From Maratus speciosus (Eukaryota; Arthropoda; Arachnida; Araneae; Salticidae), in assembly GCA_963932465.1 (NCBI GenBank), contig OZ010787.1, positions 28,772,087 through 28,836,086 on the forward strand: 64,000 nucleotides of DNA, read 5' to 3'. A model generated the notes under the pieces. That model had not been told where the DNA came from. It worked only from the letters and a program-made list of their open reading frames with translations, and did no database searches. Made by a program: the position numbers and the translations under genes. Positions 10,820-22,272 of this stretch are shown in pieces (position 1 is the stretch's first letter; the number at the start of each line of letters is the position of its first letter).

Positions 10820-13432
10820 TAGGGTGGAGTGAAAAAACGAAAGTTGGAATTTTGATTTTGGATAGCGGCCGAAAGTTGCCTTTTATTACCTGTAATATAC
10901 GTGCAAAATTTCTTGAATTTTGAAAAACTCCATCAGGACTCTACCAGGACCTTTATATTTTCATTGTTTCACACAATGGGTTTTTATCATAAATTGTACA
11001 TTTACAGGATTTTTTGGTAATCTCGTTTGATATTTTTACATTTAAAATGTTTAGTGTATTTCCCTTTATTATTTTTAAACTTTAGGTCTTTATTTTAAAA
11101 TATTTGATTATTTTAAAATATTCACACAATGGGTTCTTATCATAAATTGTACACATACAGGGTTTTTTGGTAATCTCGTTTGACCTTTTTATATTTAAAA
11201 TGTTTTTATATTTAATGTAATTCCATTTATTATTTTCAAATAACAGTCTTTTTTTTTTTCAAATATTTGAAAAATTTTGAGTTTTAAAAGTTGTTTGTTC
11301 TCATTTTTAGAGCAATTTTTAAATAAGTGCGTGTGGAAGCAAATCGAAGTTCATCATTACTAGAAGTGCAGTGGAATATCCCCTATCTGGTGCCCCTTGA
11401 AAACTAAATAAAGCTATTTTGCCAACAATGGCAGATGACAAAATATTATTTTTATACAAGACACAATATTATTATTTATCAAAACACAACAGGAGTGCTA
11501 AAGATCCACCAAAGTCAGAGGTAATTAAAATTCTAAGAGAAAAGATCGAATAAATTTAGAAGAAAGCATCAATTATAGTAGATTCCTAGAGGTGTATTGA
11601 TCAAATTATAGACAACAATTTTTCTGAATACCAGAAGCTTATTCGAGTCATCAAATCTAAAAGAAATTATGGAAAATATGAGATAGATTACATCGAAGAA
11701 CAATAAGTGAAAAACACGCATCTCTGATTCAAGAGTAAAATTCTCTGTATCTGGGACAAATTACACCATCTTCTGGATTAGGAAAGAATATTGCAGAAAG
11801 CATTTTAAAATATTGCACTGAAAACAACTCAAACCTTGATAAACTTATGGCTATAGGTTGTGACGGAACAACTATAAACACTAGGAGAATGAACGGTGTG
11901 TGTACTAGATTATTTTTTAAACAAAGATTAGTTGTCTCTTGCAGTGGTTCATATGTCAGCTTCATGCAAACGAATTTCCATTGCGTCATTCCTTTTCTGA
12001 ACTTGATGAACAAACTACAAATCCATGAGCCTTTTCTGCTCCTATTAGAAAATCATTGGATCAGTGTGAACAATAGACATTTGTGTGGAATAAACAAAAA
12101 TCTGCTCTTGTCTCCCAGAAATGAGCTGTGGAGAGTTAAGTATAGACCAAAATTATTTTTACGACATGTGTCAAACATTTACATCTGGCCAATGCTCCTT
12201 AAACCTGATAAATTGCAATCTATGTAAAATGTCTCACTCTAGATGGTTGACAACGGCCAATTTACTACTTAGATTGTACATTGGAAGCTAGAATCTTTCC
12301 CAAAAATCTTAAGATTATGGCTCAATTTGTCATGAAAGTATATTCACCTATGTTGTTTCATATTTAGAAAGATTCTTCCTGCAAAAATGGAGCTCAAAAG
12401 GTTTTTAAAACTATTAAGTTGTCTGGTTATTTCAGGGAACATTTAAAGAAGATTGTCAATCCCGTTATTCAACGAAACTCATACATCTATCATTGAGAGA
12501 AACAAATTAACAGAGATGACAACCGATGAAAGAAACCATGCTCCAGAAATTGGATTTCAAAGAATATTGAAGGTAAGGGAAATGGAGTGTTCAACAATAA
12601 GACAGTTTCATATTCCAATATTGAACTTCAGTGCTTTATAATATATTAACATTATTGACTGGTAACAATGTGAAATCACATCACCCCGCATTCTTAATAG
12701 AGTATCAACAGAGGAACTGAAAGTTCTCATAAAAAGAACGGAAGTCCCATCTTCTCAATTCCCCAAGTTACCGTCTCATATTCAAGCAGTTGAAATATGC
12801 GTGAAATTATTTACTGAAGCATCATTAGCGAATGTAGGAGTAGAAGCAAGGGACATATGTATGCGAGCAAAAATCAAATCACGAAAGTTAATACCTAGTT
12901 TTGATACCAAAGGTCAATATAATTTAGAGTGGAATGAAAGATCATTTTACAGTACATCGTATATATTCTTTTTATTGTACTGCTATATGTTGAGAAAAAT
13001 GTTTTTCCCATATATTTAGAGAACTATATTTTATGTATATTCGGAAAATGAAACTAAACTGTATGTCTGATTATTGTGCTTTTTCTTTATCGTCTTTGCG
13101 ACAATGCAATTCATATTTTAAGGTATTTAAATACGATAACACTTCGATTGTTCACAAATAATACTTTAATCAGTAATTTTTATGGGCTATTTCACTGAAA
13201 TCAGAAATTTTGTAAACGAAGATTGTTTTTAATAATTTATATTACATAGTGAAATCTTGGTTTTTCACGTATAAAGGGCATAATCTTTAAGAGCTGGTAG
13301 AGCCCTAAAGATGAATTCCAAATGAAATGAAAATTTAACCTCATATTCAGTGTGCCAAAAGGGAACTTTTTAGACCTATCTGAAGAAAAAATTCCACAAA
13401 AAAAATGTTTTGGTCATTTTCACTCCACCCTA
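10820..13432 (+). mobile_element. decayed 2.6-kb transposon, uncharacterised family, copy 1
   Basis: Ends TAGGGTGGAGTGAAAA and TTTTCACTCCACCCTA. Flanked by a perfect 8-bp duplication GTATACAT (10812-10819 and 13433-13440), which also fits the nTnnnnAn pattern of hAT targets. TIR similarity continues loosely for about 130 bp, with CTCTACCAG in both arms. Within the arms, 11000 and 11130 share a direct CACACAATGGGTT-TTATCATAAATTGTAC repeat. It holds one transposase-like relic on the plus strand (see 11640-12960). It inserted into the right arm of the giant foldback, so it is younger than that. The relative at 52169-58472 shares both TIR start and coding relics. Confidence 0.85.
11640..12960 (+). 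pseudogene. transposase-like protein relic, unnamed arthropod TE family
   Basis: Read across frameshifts and stops: about 11725-11900 gives ITPSSGLGKNIAESILKYC followed by DKLMAIGCDGTTINTRRMNG. Around 12430 comes LKKIVNPVIQRNSY. 12505-12640 gives TDERNHAPEIGFQRILKVRE and then RQFHIPILNF. 12780-12930 gives AVEICVKLFTEASLANVGVE and KLIPSFDTKGQYNLE. The same ordered blocks occur at 53020-53200 and 56775-57800 in the second element. I know this block order from uncharacterised arthropod proteins repeated in genomes, but I cannot name the superfamily or its catalytic residues. At least one in-frame stop and several frameshifts make it inactive. Confidence 0.75.
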
Positions 13433-13730
13433 GTATACATGCTATCCTCATAAAAATGAACACAGATTATTACAATAAACCGCCTAATCATAATGTACTG
13501 CTTGAACGCTTTTGCTACATTAGTTTTGACAGGGTTATCCAAAAGATATTCGTTGTTTTTCAATTTGTTTATAGTCCCCTATAGGGTTTCGGGAAAAAAA
13601 AATTCGCGGAAATATATGACCTATACTATACTGTTTACACACCTGGAGATTCAGGTTAATTCCTCATGTATTTTTCTAAATATTTAACAAAACGTCTAAA
13701 ATCGCAAGTGGCCGGTCACCTTGGCCATAT

Positions 13731-14118
13731 AGTATAATACAAATATCTTTATGCAGGAATATTTGTTTTATATAACCGCACAATTTCTGTAATTAAGTAA
13801 AGCGAACTTTTTTTAAATATTTTCCTGGTATTCAAAAAATCGGGAGGTAGTATCAAGAAACCTGAATTTCAAAAAAAGTAGTCCACTGCCAACACGGCGT
13901 TATACCACGGAGTCGGAGTATAATGGGATAAATTTCATTTAAAGAATTAGGGCTGTTTTACTTTCAATTATTATTGAAATTATATCAATTATTAGGCTAT
14001 GACTAACATTTTTATCTACTAAAAGATTACGCTTTAAAGTAATTGCCTGTCAAAAGAATCTGTGAAATTTAGTTACATTTCCTACTGTATGAAATGTAAA
14101 TAATAAATCACTAATAGA
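13731..14118. other. AT-rich DNA, nothing recognised
   Basis: No repeat ends or coding signal seen. Confidence 0.45.
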
Positions 14119-14622
14119 GAACTAAAAATGGAAAACTCTGAAAGTACCAAAAAAAAAAACGATTTTTTTTTTTTTAACGAAAAAATGTCTTAAATGCCAA
14201 GCTTACTAAACAGGAGAACACTTCAAGTGCCAACCCTAGTAGAATTGGATAAAAAAGAGTTGAAAAATATCACTGGTTGAATGTGCCACACGAAGTGAAG
14301 TGGAGAACGCAAAAAATTCCAGCGATAAGGTGGCCATTACACGATTTGATCATATTGTTATTGTTTACATTAATGGTATATTTTTAAGCAAAGTGTAAAA
14401 TATTAAATAAATAAATAAAAGACATGTTTACAAATGATAATATTAGGTATTTATACACTAAATGAAAGGAAGCTACCCACCTACATTTTAATGTATTGAA
14501 CTAAGCGCCCAAAAAAGTAAATTGGAAAACACTGTAAGTACCAAAAGTAAGAGTCTTTTTTTCTTTCGCTCTCTTGAAAAATTTCCTCTTTTGGACTTTC
14601 GGCGTTTTCCATTTTCAGTCCT
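14119..14622. mobile_element. inverted-repeat element, possibly compound
   Basis: The left ACTAAAAATGGAAAACTCTG is inverted at the right as GCGTTTTCCATTTTCAGT. A third, direct copy of the left end lies at 14519-14540 (TTGGAAAACACTGTAAGTAC), so a short hairpin element of about 105 bp may sit inside or beside a longer one. No target duplication resolved. Confidence 0.5.
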
Positions 14623-15082
14623 CAATTAATGAAGAATTATACATACTGCATAAATTATCTTTGAATTTATTATTGTTTATTTAAAAAATGTTTCATAAAA
14701 ATTTAGGTTTCTTCATGAATTAATATCGTGTAAGGTTGAGTAAATTCTAGCTATCTATATAAACATATTTTTTTATAGTTTGAATAATTATTTTCATTAG
14801 AGAATCAAAAATAATTTCTATAAGAAATATTAAGAAAACATCAAAGGGTTTTTTTTAAGATAAATAGAAATATGTACATTATTTTTCATCAAATAATTTT
14901 TTTTTTTTGCATGGATACTCACTGTTTGTCTATGATTAAATCTAAAAGGCGTGAATAAATATGTGGAAGGTATTCTGTATCGAGGTAAAAACTAATATTT
15001 GATCGAATATTTCTTTTCTTTATTTCTATTATGACTTAATTAGTTAATAATATTTGTTAGTAAACAAAACAAATAGAAATGT
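14623..15082. other. AT-rich DNA, nothing recognised
   Basis: Poly-T and poly-A tracts only. Confidence 0.45.
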
Positions 15083-15291
15083 TTAACACTAGAAAGCCGG
15101 GAAATTTTACTCAATTTTCAAAAAAAATATTTGGAACCAGAATTTTTATTTAAAATTATTTGACTGATTTATTTAACGTAAATCTGCGTGGTTTTAATTT
15201 AATTTATTTTATGAAAGAATTTCTGGTTCCGGTTGACATTTAATAATATGGTCGGAGTCGGATTGACTCCTTCTGGGCGTTCTAGTGTTAT
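15083..15291. mobile_element. piggyBac-type MITE (TTAA target)
   Basis: Left TTAACACTAGAAAGCC; right GGGCGTTCTAGTGTTAT, where the right TTAA has decayed to TTAT. Interior blocks GGAACCAGAA and TTCTGGTTCC are inverted. 209 bp, non-coding. Confidence 0.8.
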
Positions 15292-15298
15292 TTCATCT

Positions 15299-16390
15299 TT
15301 AACCCTTTATCTACTGATGGTACTTATAAGTACCACTCACTTTAAACTTTTATACCATAGTGAATATGACTAATATTATAATGGTACTTTGCAAAAGTCG
15401 CTCTTTTAACTCCACTTTATCCGATTAAATGGCAGCGGTAGTTCTAGGTTTGTTATTTTAGAGAGGAATGAGGCTATATTTGAAGCAGTCGATGTGTTTT
15501 GTGCCGACTTTTTGTACAGATTGCCACGCTTGTCTTTTCATTGCTGCAAATACAGTAAAGTATATAACACAAGTGTTGGATTTTTTTTTGTGTGTTCATT
15601 ATGGTCTTAGAATACAATTTGACTAGCTATTTTAGTTGAACGGTGTATGAATTTGATTTAACAGTTGAATTACACGGTGGTACTTATAAGTACCGTCAGT
15701 ACAATGGGTGCTGGAGGAAAACTTCTCGTTTACTTTTCGTCTGTGTAGTTATCCATCGTTTTCATCGGATTTAAAATGCAATTACTAAAATGTAGTGCAG
15801 TAATGATTTCCCTGGTATTTCTTTTCTGTTTCATTGTTATTTTTTATAGGAAATTGAAAAAGTAGTGGCACCGGCTCGTTTTTGCTATGCTAGAAATTGC
15901 ACATGTAAATTCACATATTGCATATGTGGATATGCTAGAGAACATGTTATCCATGGAATTTAGACGTCGCATAACTGAAGGACTGCTAACAAGATCCAAA
16001 CCTTAAAAAAAAAAATAGTTTTTTTTATCCCTTTCATGAGCAAAGCATTTTCAATTCTAAAGTGTTGAAATAAATGATTGGCACCGGAATTTGCCAACAG
16101 ATGTATTTGTAAATAGGAAACAGGGGGCCTATATTTCACATACTTATTAAATCGAAAATATTTTCTGGTGCCATTTGAAATACCTTGTTGGTTTTCTGTT
16201 ACGATATGTTAGTCATAGTGTACTGACGGTACTTTAAAGTACCAATTTAATTAATTACCTCTAAATAATTAAATTTCTCACGGGTGAGTATTTTTTTTAT
16301 GTTTATCCTTTAGTTTTCATTGTAGTAACTGAAAAAAAAATTACATGAAAAAAATTGCAGTAGGTTATAATGCAGTAAATAAAGGGTTAA
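15299..16390. mobile_element. 1.1-kb non-autonomous TTAA element with internal palindromes
   Basis: TTAA at 15299-15302 and 16387-16390. TIRs TTAACCCTTTATCTACTG and CAGTAAATAAAGGGTTAA differ at one position. Inside are three perfect 16-bp palindromes: GGTACTTATAAGTACC at 15319-15334 and 15679-15694, and GGTACTTTAAAGTACC at 16228-16243. No transposase frame remains. piggyBac superfamily is likely from the TTAA and CCC start. The internal palindromes may be transposase-binding or recombination relics (inference). Confidence 0.8.
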
Positions 16391-16617
16391 AAAGTTAAAC
16401 TTACACTATGTGCAAACTACTTAAAAGATGAGACAATATTTCAAAAGATGTTAAATTACTTTAATATCCACAGTACATTCAACTATAAAAACATAGCCTT
16501 TGTTAGAGAAATACAAGAAATATTACTGTTATTAACGTCTTATTTTCAAAACTCACGTAGATGGTGTCGAAAGGAGTGAAAGTGGAAGTCAATTTTTATA
16601 TCCGGGAAACATTGGAA
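16391..16617. other. AT-rich DNA, nothing recognised
   Basis: No features seen. Confidence 0.4.
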
Positions 16618-16971
16618 AAATAAAACATGTATATAGGGAAGTGGAATATTACTCGTTTCATGATTCTTTAAGCAAACGATTCTTTTGATTCACGAATAAT
16701 TAAATCTTAATACTTCTTTAAGGGATATAAAATTTGTGCGTCTTCGAAATTAACTTGTATATTCTGCTTCTGAATAAGTCTTGACAGGTCTGCTGTTGGT
16801 CGGTTGAACTTTAAATCTCTCAAATGTTCTTTAAAACTAACTTTAAGTTTACGCGAAGTCACTCTTATGTATGGGAGATAAATATTTCCTGTTTTCAGTG
16901 GAATTATATATACTCCAGCAAAAGTGAAAGATCTAATTAGCGCCAAAATAGACCCGATCAGGAAAGATGAA
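16618..16971 (-). pseudogene. Penelope-like element, GIY-YIG endonuclease C-terminal fragment
   Basis: The minus-strand translation gives GVYIIPLKTGNIYLPYIR, SRKLKVSFKEHLRDLKFNRP and NFEDAQILYPLKKY. This resembles the GIY...YIG-x(5-10)-R-x3-R/H..EH..(D/A)(I/L)K core of Penelope-like retroelements and their C-terminal tail. After the stop at 16710 a shifted frame continues with IIRES and then LPYIH, the usual tail of these proteins. The YIG glycine appears as R, so activity is unlikely. The reverse transcriptase part is missing. Its 5' side is cut off by the TTAA-family sequence starting at 16972. Confidence 0.65.
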
Positions 16972-17290
16972 GTTTCTAGAACGTATTCTATCATGGAAAT
17001 TAAAGGGTTAAAGGTTAAGTTTCATAAAATAAATAATTATATAAAATAAGGTATTTGGAGACGTACTTATTAAAGTATTTACTAATTTGCATTATTTTAG
17101 CGTAAAACAGCCACACGACAGTAGATTTTACTTGTATTGCAGATGTGCAAGAGAAGAAAAGATTGACGTATTATATGAAAAATATATCTCTGATTTTTTT
17201 TTTCATTATTTTTCCTGCGTTATAAACCTTTCAGAGTATCATATATATTTTTTTCGAAACAAAATAAAAAATCGCGCATTTAAGAGTTAA
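16972..17290. mobile_element. right part of a TTAA element (family with GCGC ends)
   Basis: Matches 33630-34219 and 62430-62744: CTAGAACGTATTCTAT, then TTTATAAAATAAATAATTAT, then the right end ATCGCGCATTTAAGAG with TTAA at 17287-17290. The left end (AGTGCGC type) is absent, replaced by the Penelope-like fragment. A 67-codon frame at 17087-17290 shares its start with a frame in the 33.7-kb copy (see findings). Confidence 0.75.
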
Positions 17291-17841
17291 TTATCTAAAG
17301 TTCTTTTAAAATATATTAATTACTCACGTTTAATTTAAATAAACGTTTTCCTTTAAACATATCATTATTGCAATTTAAAAATAGAGTATAAATGATTTGA
17401 GAATTAAATTAAATCTTAATTTATAAATGAAAGATTGCCAAATCGATCAATTATGTGATAACTGGATATACTGTGACATTTGCGCATCCTTTCCTTTGTC
17501 CTCAGTACGCATAATGTGCATTTAATTTCAAACATAATATAGGATTCATTCTCTTTCAGCTGAAATAGCTTTATTTTCATGTATAAAAACCCTTCTAATA
17601 TAATTGCGCGATTGCAAAGGGAGAGATTTTTTCGCTGATCTGTAGGATCCCTGAAATAAGTGTGTGCTTTTAATTAAAAAAATTATAATAAAAAAAATTA
17701 TTTAATAGAAATTACTTTTTTACAATACTGATATTTGCTCTGAAAAATTCCCTGAAGCGTACGACCCCTGGGTAAGTCTTGTAATCGTTTTAAAAAAATG
17801 ACGGATTTACACGTTTCAGACACAGGAGATTCGAAAAGCAC
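17291..17841. other. AT-rich DNA, nothing recognised
   Basis: No features seen. Confidence 0.4.
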
Positions 17842-18013
17842 ACCGTAATTTTGCGCGTATCCGCCGAGGCTCAGTTAAGTATTTTTTAATCCGGAAATTT
17901 TATTGAAAAAAAGAAGTAAATAAGTGCTAAGCAGGAGCAAGTCACATTTTATTTAAAATCAATTATGGTAAGAAATCGAATTATCTGCGGTGCGGCGGAT
18001 ACGCGCGATATTA
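17842..18013. repeat. hairpin with GC-rich ends
   Basis: Left ACCGTAATTTTGCGCGTATC with CGCCG, right CGGCGGATACGCGCGATATT then ATGGTA: arms of about 28 bp with few mismatches around about 120 bases. Could be a MITE or the terminal hairpin of the adjacent microsatellite-bearing element. Confidence 0.6.
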
Positions 18014-18170
18014 TGGTACATTTAGAAGAAAAAATGCCGTTCGTCTGTTTGTGTGTCTATGTATGTGTCTGTAAATGCTCCATCTGCCGAACAAATTGAG
18101 ATAGAGACTGGAAATTTGGTATGTACTTAGCACGTAATAATGAGAAAATTCTGTAACCACGGTTATCCGG
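18014..18170. mobile_element. possible DINE/HINE-like fragment with GTCTGT/TGTATG core
   Basis: CGTCTGTTTGTGTGTCTATG is followed by TGTGTCTGTAAATG and a short AAATTGAGATAGAGACTGGA stretch. The order (short G/T microsatellite then a conserved AAATTTGGTATG block) parallels the start of the tandem-array element at 42.96-43.06 kb. Only a fragment; low confidence. Confidence 0.35.
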
Positions 18171-19644
18171 TACAATTTTTTTCGGACTCTCGAAATGTTC
18201 GTTCTGATAATAGGTATATAAAAATTTTCGAAATTGTTTATTTTAAGAAGTGATTATAACAGAAAATAAAAAAAAAATAATTTTATATAAAGAATGAAGT
18301 CAGTCTGATAATTAGTTGTCGAGATATTTGTAATCATATTTTCCAGTCTCTTCGATTTTTCATGACACTGCTTTTCATTCAAATTTCAATTCAAAGATAT
18401 ATTTTAATTGGAAATGAAACGCTTAATCCGACGCAGTGAACTATTAGTTAATATGATTATCATTTTTGGAGTTATAAGGAAGTTTCTTTTAAGCAATTTT
18501 AAGAAATTCAGTAATAGAGCATTTAATGTTTTGACGTCATCAAGCCTTTTATACATAGTTTACATATGTTTTATTTTCATATTTTATATTGTGCATGTCC
18601 ATGATGGGTATGTTTTACGGTGGACCCCAACGACTAGTTTAAATTAATAGCGAGATATTTGATTTACTCGGAGATGGAATTTATAACGCTTCCAATAAAA
18701 TCAACCAAATTCCTATAATTCCTATATAAATTTTAGCTGGATATATTGAAGTCTACCATTACTGCTGAAATATATTATACGCATTCAACACATCATCAGA
18801 ATGCTAGGTAATGATGTTAAGTTAAATAAAGTGTCCAATATGCACAACGCATTTCTCATAAGGTCTTACTTAGTTTAACGTTACTCGAAAGTACATGAGA
18901 ATAGAGAAATCGATGTTACATAATTGAAATTAAAATAATTTTTAAATCCATGACGTATTTCACATTGTAGTAAACGTTTAGATTGCTTATGATTAATTCA
19001 TTAAAGCCGGTTGGCAAGAAAACTTGCCATGCAAGGCGAACAATTTTTTTAAATTTCAATACCAGTATTTTAGTTTGAAAATTTTCACATTATCTAATCT
19101 CAGATTTTGAGCGATTAAATAATTCGAAATTACAAAATCTCTAAAAGTGGTGTAGAATAATTAAAAGAAGTGTAAATGAGGTTCTTTGTTATTTGGTTAA
19201 TGCATTATCATTTAATTATATTGTCTATTATTATTTTATCAGTAACTTCTAAAATAGCTTATTCTTTTTCTTTATTCTTTTCTTTTTTATGCTACTACTT
19301 CTCTCTTAAGCCTGAATTATTGTGGCATTTATAAATTTATGAATTGAGTTTTAGATTCTTTTTAAAGGTTAAAAGTCAAGCTGCGTACGCTTTTTAAAAT
19401 TTCCAGAACATCTGGCACCATTATTAAGATTATAAACGTTCTATTATATGTTGAAATAGCACAATCCGTAATCCCCCAGACTAATCACCGAACTTATAAC
19501 AAGTTTCTGTGATTGAATAAGGAAATAAAATATATTAAAAAACTGTGGTAAAGTTCCTTCTTTATTCGAATCTTAATTACATGATTCATACATTATATCA
19601 CAAAATTATGAAAGTTGCAGGAATGAGATATTTATGTTTGGGTT
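18171..19644. other. AT-rich DNA, nothing recognised
   Basis: A 79-codon frame (18408-18647, plus) has no familiar domain. A small hairpin GGCAAGAAAACTTGCC lies near 19011-19026. Nothing else seen. Confidence 0.45.
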
Positions 19645-19855
19645 TTAAACCTTTCAAGGGCGGTAGTCACACGGCGTGACACCAACTTTTAATTCCAAAA
19701 ACTGACAAGCGACACCAAGAATATTTTTAAAAAATTCGCTTCTGTAATGAAAGCGTAGAAAAGCAGGTTTTTATTTTCTGAAAAATTCGTTTTTAAATTC
19801 TGGTGTCAGTCAAATTAATTCTTCAAATTACAAATAGAATTTTCCTACCCCTGAA

Positions 19856-20818
19856 CAGTGTTGTCAGTGGGCTACTTTTTTTAAATTCAGATTTCTTGAT
19901 TGGCACCACATTTTTGAAACGGAAAATTCCCTTCGTTTTTGGCCTTAATTAATATGTCATTAAATAAGGTACATTTTACCATTTCAAAGAAGTGGTGGTA
20001 ATCACGAATCTGATTCACGTAGCAGACAATCACGAATCCGGGTCAGGCAACCTTTGAAGCGTCCAAAAATCGAATTTTTTTTAAAATAGCTTATAATTAA
20101 ATATCATTCTTTGGGAACATTTAAAATCAAACCCCATACAAAAATTCGCATTAGAAGAGAAGTTATGTCGAAAAAACTTTGAGCTTTTGCTATATGATCA
20201 ACGGGTTTTTCAATCTTTAAAGCCAATTTTCTCAAAACAGCGATTTTGATCATTGCGCGCACGATTTCTGAAAAACGGTTGCCTAGAATTTCACGAATTT
20301 TTTGGTGAATGTATTAAACGTACAGAGGCACGAAATGACCTATTATTAAGTTTCTCAAGTAAGAAGTTTAGAATCCACGGCTACTTTTGTATAAAAAAAA
20401 TCTCGATATTTCGAATTTCTCTAATTTTTTTTCTTGCGATCTACAAGTTTTATTTTTTTCATTGTAGGTCATTTTGAAAACACATTATATCTGTACTCAT
20501 TAAAAAAATCTTGGCTTGTTTTAGCCATTGAAATGAGAAAAATCATGCGCGCAATGCATGCAAGAATAATTCATTCGTAAAAATTGTATTATCTTTAAAA
20601 CTAAATTAAAAAAAAAAACTATATATGTGTATACCTTTTCTAACAACTTTGATTGATAAAATAAATCGTTCCTAACATGTGTTTTCAATTTTATAATTAA
20701 AAGTTAGTTAGTTAAAGAATGACTGCAATTCAATTCTTACAGAGGTCACTTTTCCATATACTTTATTGGTTCAAAGGTTACCTGACCCATTAAAAAAGTA
20801 GCCCATCTGGAAACGCTG
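19856..20818. mobile_element. hAT-type MITE (GGGCTAC family) with a 749-bp insert
   Basis: Starts CAGTGTTGTCAGTGGGCTAC and ends GTAGCCCATCTGGAAACGCT plus G. Perfect 8-bp duplication CCCCTGAA at 19848-19855 and 20819-20826. Same family as 29338, 34889, 42907, 47251, 51101 and 52258. Its right half was replaced or split by the 20040-20788 insert. Confidence 0.85.
20040..20788. mobile_element. 749-bp element with GGGTCAGG ends
   Basis: TIRs GGGTCAGGCAACCTTTGAA and TTCAAAGGTTACCTGACCC differ at one base. No clear target duplication. An 11-bp AATCACGAATC direct repeat precedes it (about 20001 and 20029). The interior block at 20100-20285 is shared with 1080-1275. The 74-codon frame at 20253-20477 has no recognised domain. 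Confidence 0.7.
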
Positions 20819-20834
20819 CCCCTGAAAGGGTTAA

Positions 20835-21762
20835 GTAATATGTCTTTGTCTATCAAATAAATAAGCAGGATATGATTTTTATTTTATAAAAGTAATTTAT
20901 TAAGAGCTCAGATGATAAAGATGGCAAGTGAAACAATCATTTTCAGAAAATGATCTGTAAAGTTCGAAATCTTTCTTTGCCTTTATTGTGAAGTGCGTGT
21001 TTTATCATATAAAATATCTTTGAGTATTAGGTTTTTTCAAATACTAATTTAACGTATCGTAGCGGACCATGGATTATCTTTAATCATATGGTTAACACAG
21101 TTTTTTTTTCTTCATTTTGACGCAGACCACCGTATCATCTGACTCCTCATATACATAAATGTAATTTAAACCTCTAATGTCCTTGTGTTGCAAAAGAGTT
21201 GACAGCTTGGCAGGTTTCTTTAAAAATTCACATTTCTTGATTGCTACTACTTTTTTAAAACAGTAATATTGTCTTTATTTAATCTCTCATTAGATAAGGC
21301 GGCAATTATTATTTTTTTAAAAAGCGGTAACTATAAAACAATCTGCACAAAAAAATCTCGCTAAACTGCAAAATTGATGGTACCATATAAGGAAAAAAAA
21401 TCACTTAATCATTAAAGTGTTATTATTTGAAATTCAAAATTTTCAATAATTTTTTTTTCTAACTGTTGGTCTAAGTGACTTGACGTAAATTTAAATGATC
21501 TAGACAAATTTAAGTTTATATAAAAAATATTCTATTAAAATCTGGTTTTATCATTGTAAAATATACATTTTTAATACATATATTTTTTAATATTCATTTT
21601 TAATATTCATTTTTCTGAGGTCCCTACACCCTTTGAAGGACTGAGCGAGTACGGTAGGCGGCAGACCCGATCACGGAAGATGTCACCGGAAAAAATGTAA
21701 ATCAAAATTCCAAAAGTTTAATGTGTAACCAGTGGGATGGTTTGGACCGAGGATCTGAATAC
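20835..21762. other. AT-rich DNA with a decayed MITE trace
   Basis: 21195-21290 weakly resembles the left half of the GGGCTAC hAT MITE family (TTCACATTTCTTGATTGCTA, then TTTTTTAAAAC). Nothing else was seen. Confidence 0.4.
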
Positions 21763-22272
21763 CACCGCCCCCTGAATACTAAGCCTGAGTGATGACACAG
21801 AAATGGCGGGAGCTGAAGGCGTATTTTTTTTCAGCGTGTGTATGGTCCCTTAACTTTTGGTACCAATATTTTTTTTTTAAGTTTGTTCCGCTTTATTTTT
21901 AAGAGATTAAACAAATCAAAGAAATCTTATATTAAATACTGGTATTAAAATTTAGGGGACCGTACATTCGTTAAAAAAATTTCGCCTACGATGACCCATC
22001 GCCCCCTGAATAATAGGCCTGAGCGCTGACACAAAAATGGCAGTTGCCGAAGGCGGATTTTTGTCAGCGTGTGTACGGTCCCTGAAATATTCGTACCAGT
22101 AATTTTTTTAAGATTTTTCCGCTTCATTTTTTTTAGATTAAAGAAGTCAGAAAAATCTTTTATAAAATACTGGTGTCAACATTTAAGGAACCGTACCTAT
22201 GTTTAAAAAAATCCGCCTTCGGCAGCCGCCATTTTTGTGTCAGCGCTCAGGCCTAGTATTCAGAGGGCGGTG
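21763..22272. mobile_element. GC-ended MITE, internally duplicated
   Basis: Starts CACCGCCCCCTGAATACTA and ends ATTCAGAGGGCGGTG. Flanked by TGAATAC on both sides (21756-21762 and 22273-22279), a 7- to 8-bp duplication. A second left end (CGCCCCCTGAATAATAGGCC) begins at about 22000, so the unit is left-half plus centre twice with a single right end. Relatives at 33117-33391 and 35330-35612. Minus-strand frame 21945-22127 is an artefact. Confidence 0.75.

Larger units (their letters stand above)
9700..13730. mobile_element. giant foldback element (arms about 680 bp) split by a transposon
   Basis: The left arm runs 9700-10377. The right arm is 10430-10811 plus 13441-13730, with the 2.6-kb transposon 10820-13432 between. 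Ends are TATGGCCAAAGGTGACCG and CGGTCACCTTGGCCATA. The centre pairs GAGGGGCTGTATCC with GGATACAGCCTCTC around a loop of about 50 bases. Arms pair with scattered mismatches along their whole length (for example GCAACTTTTGTGAAAGTCT with AGACTTTTACAAAAGTTGC). No coding capacity, so mobility in trans is assumed. No convincing target duplication was found, so the superfamily is open. Confidence 0.8.
19645..20834. mobile_element. piggyBac-type MITE, host of a two-layer insertion
   Basis: Left end about 19645 (TTAA within TTTTAAACC), then CCTTTCAAGGGCGGT. Right end CCCCTGAAAGGGTTAA with TTAA at 20831-20834. Interrupted at 19848 by the hAT MITE 19856-20818, which leaves about 220 bp of MITE of the same family as 5541-5762. 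Confidence 0.75.
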
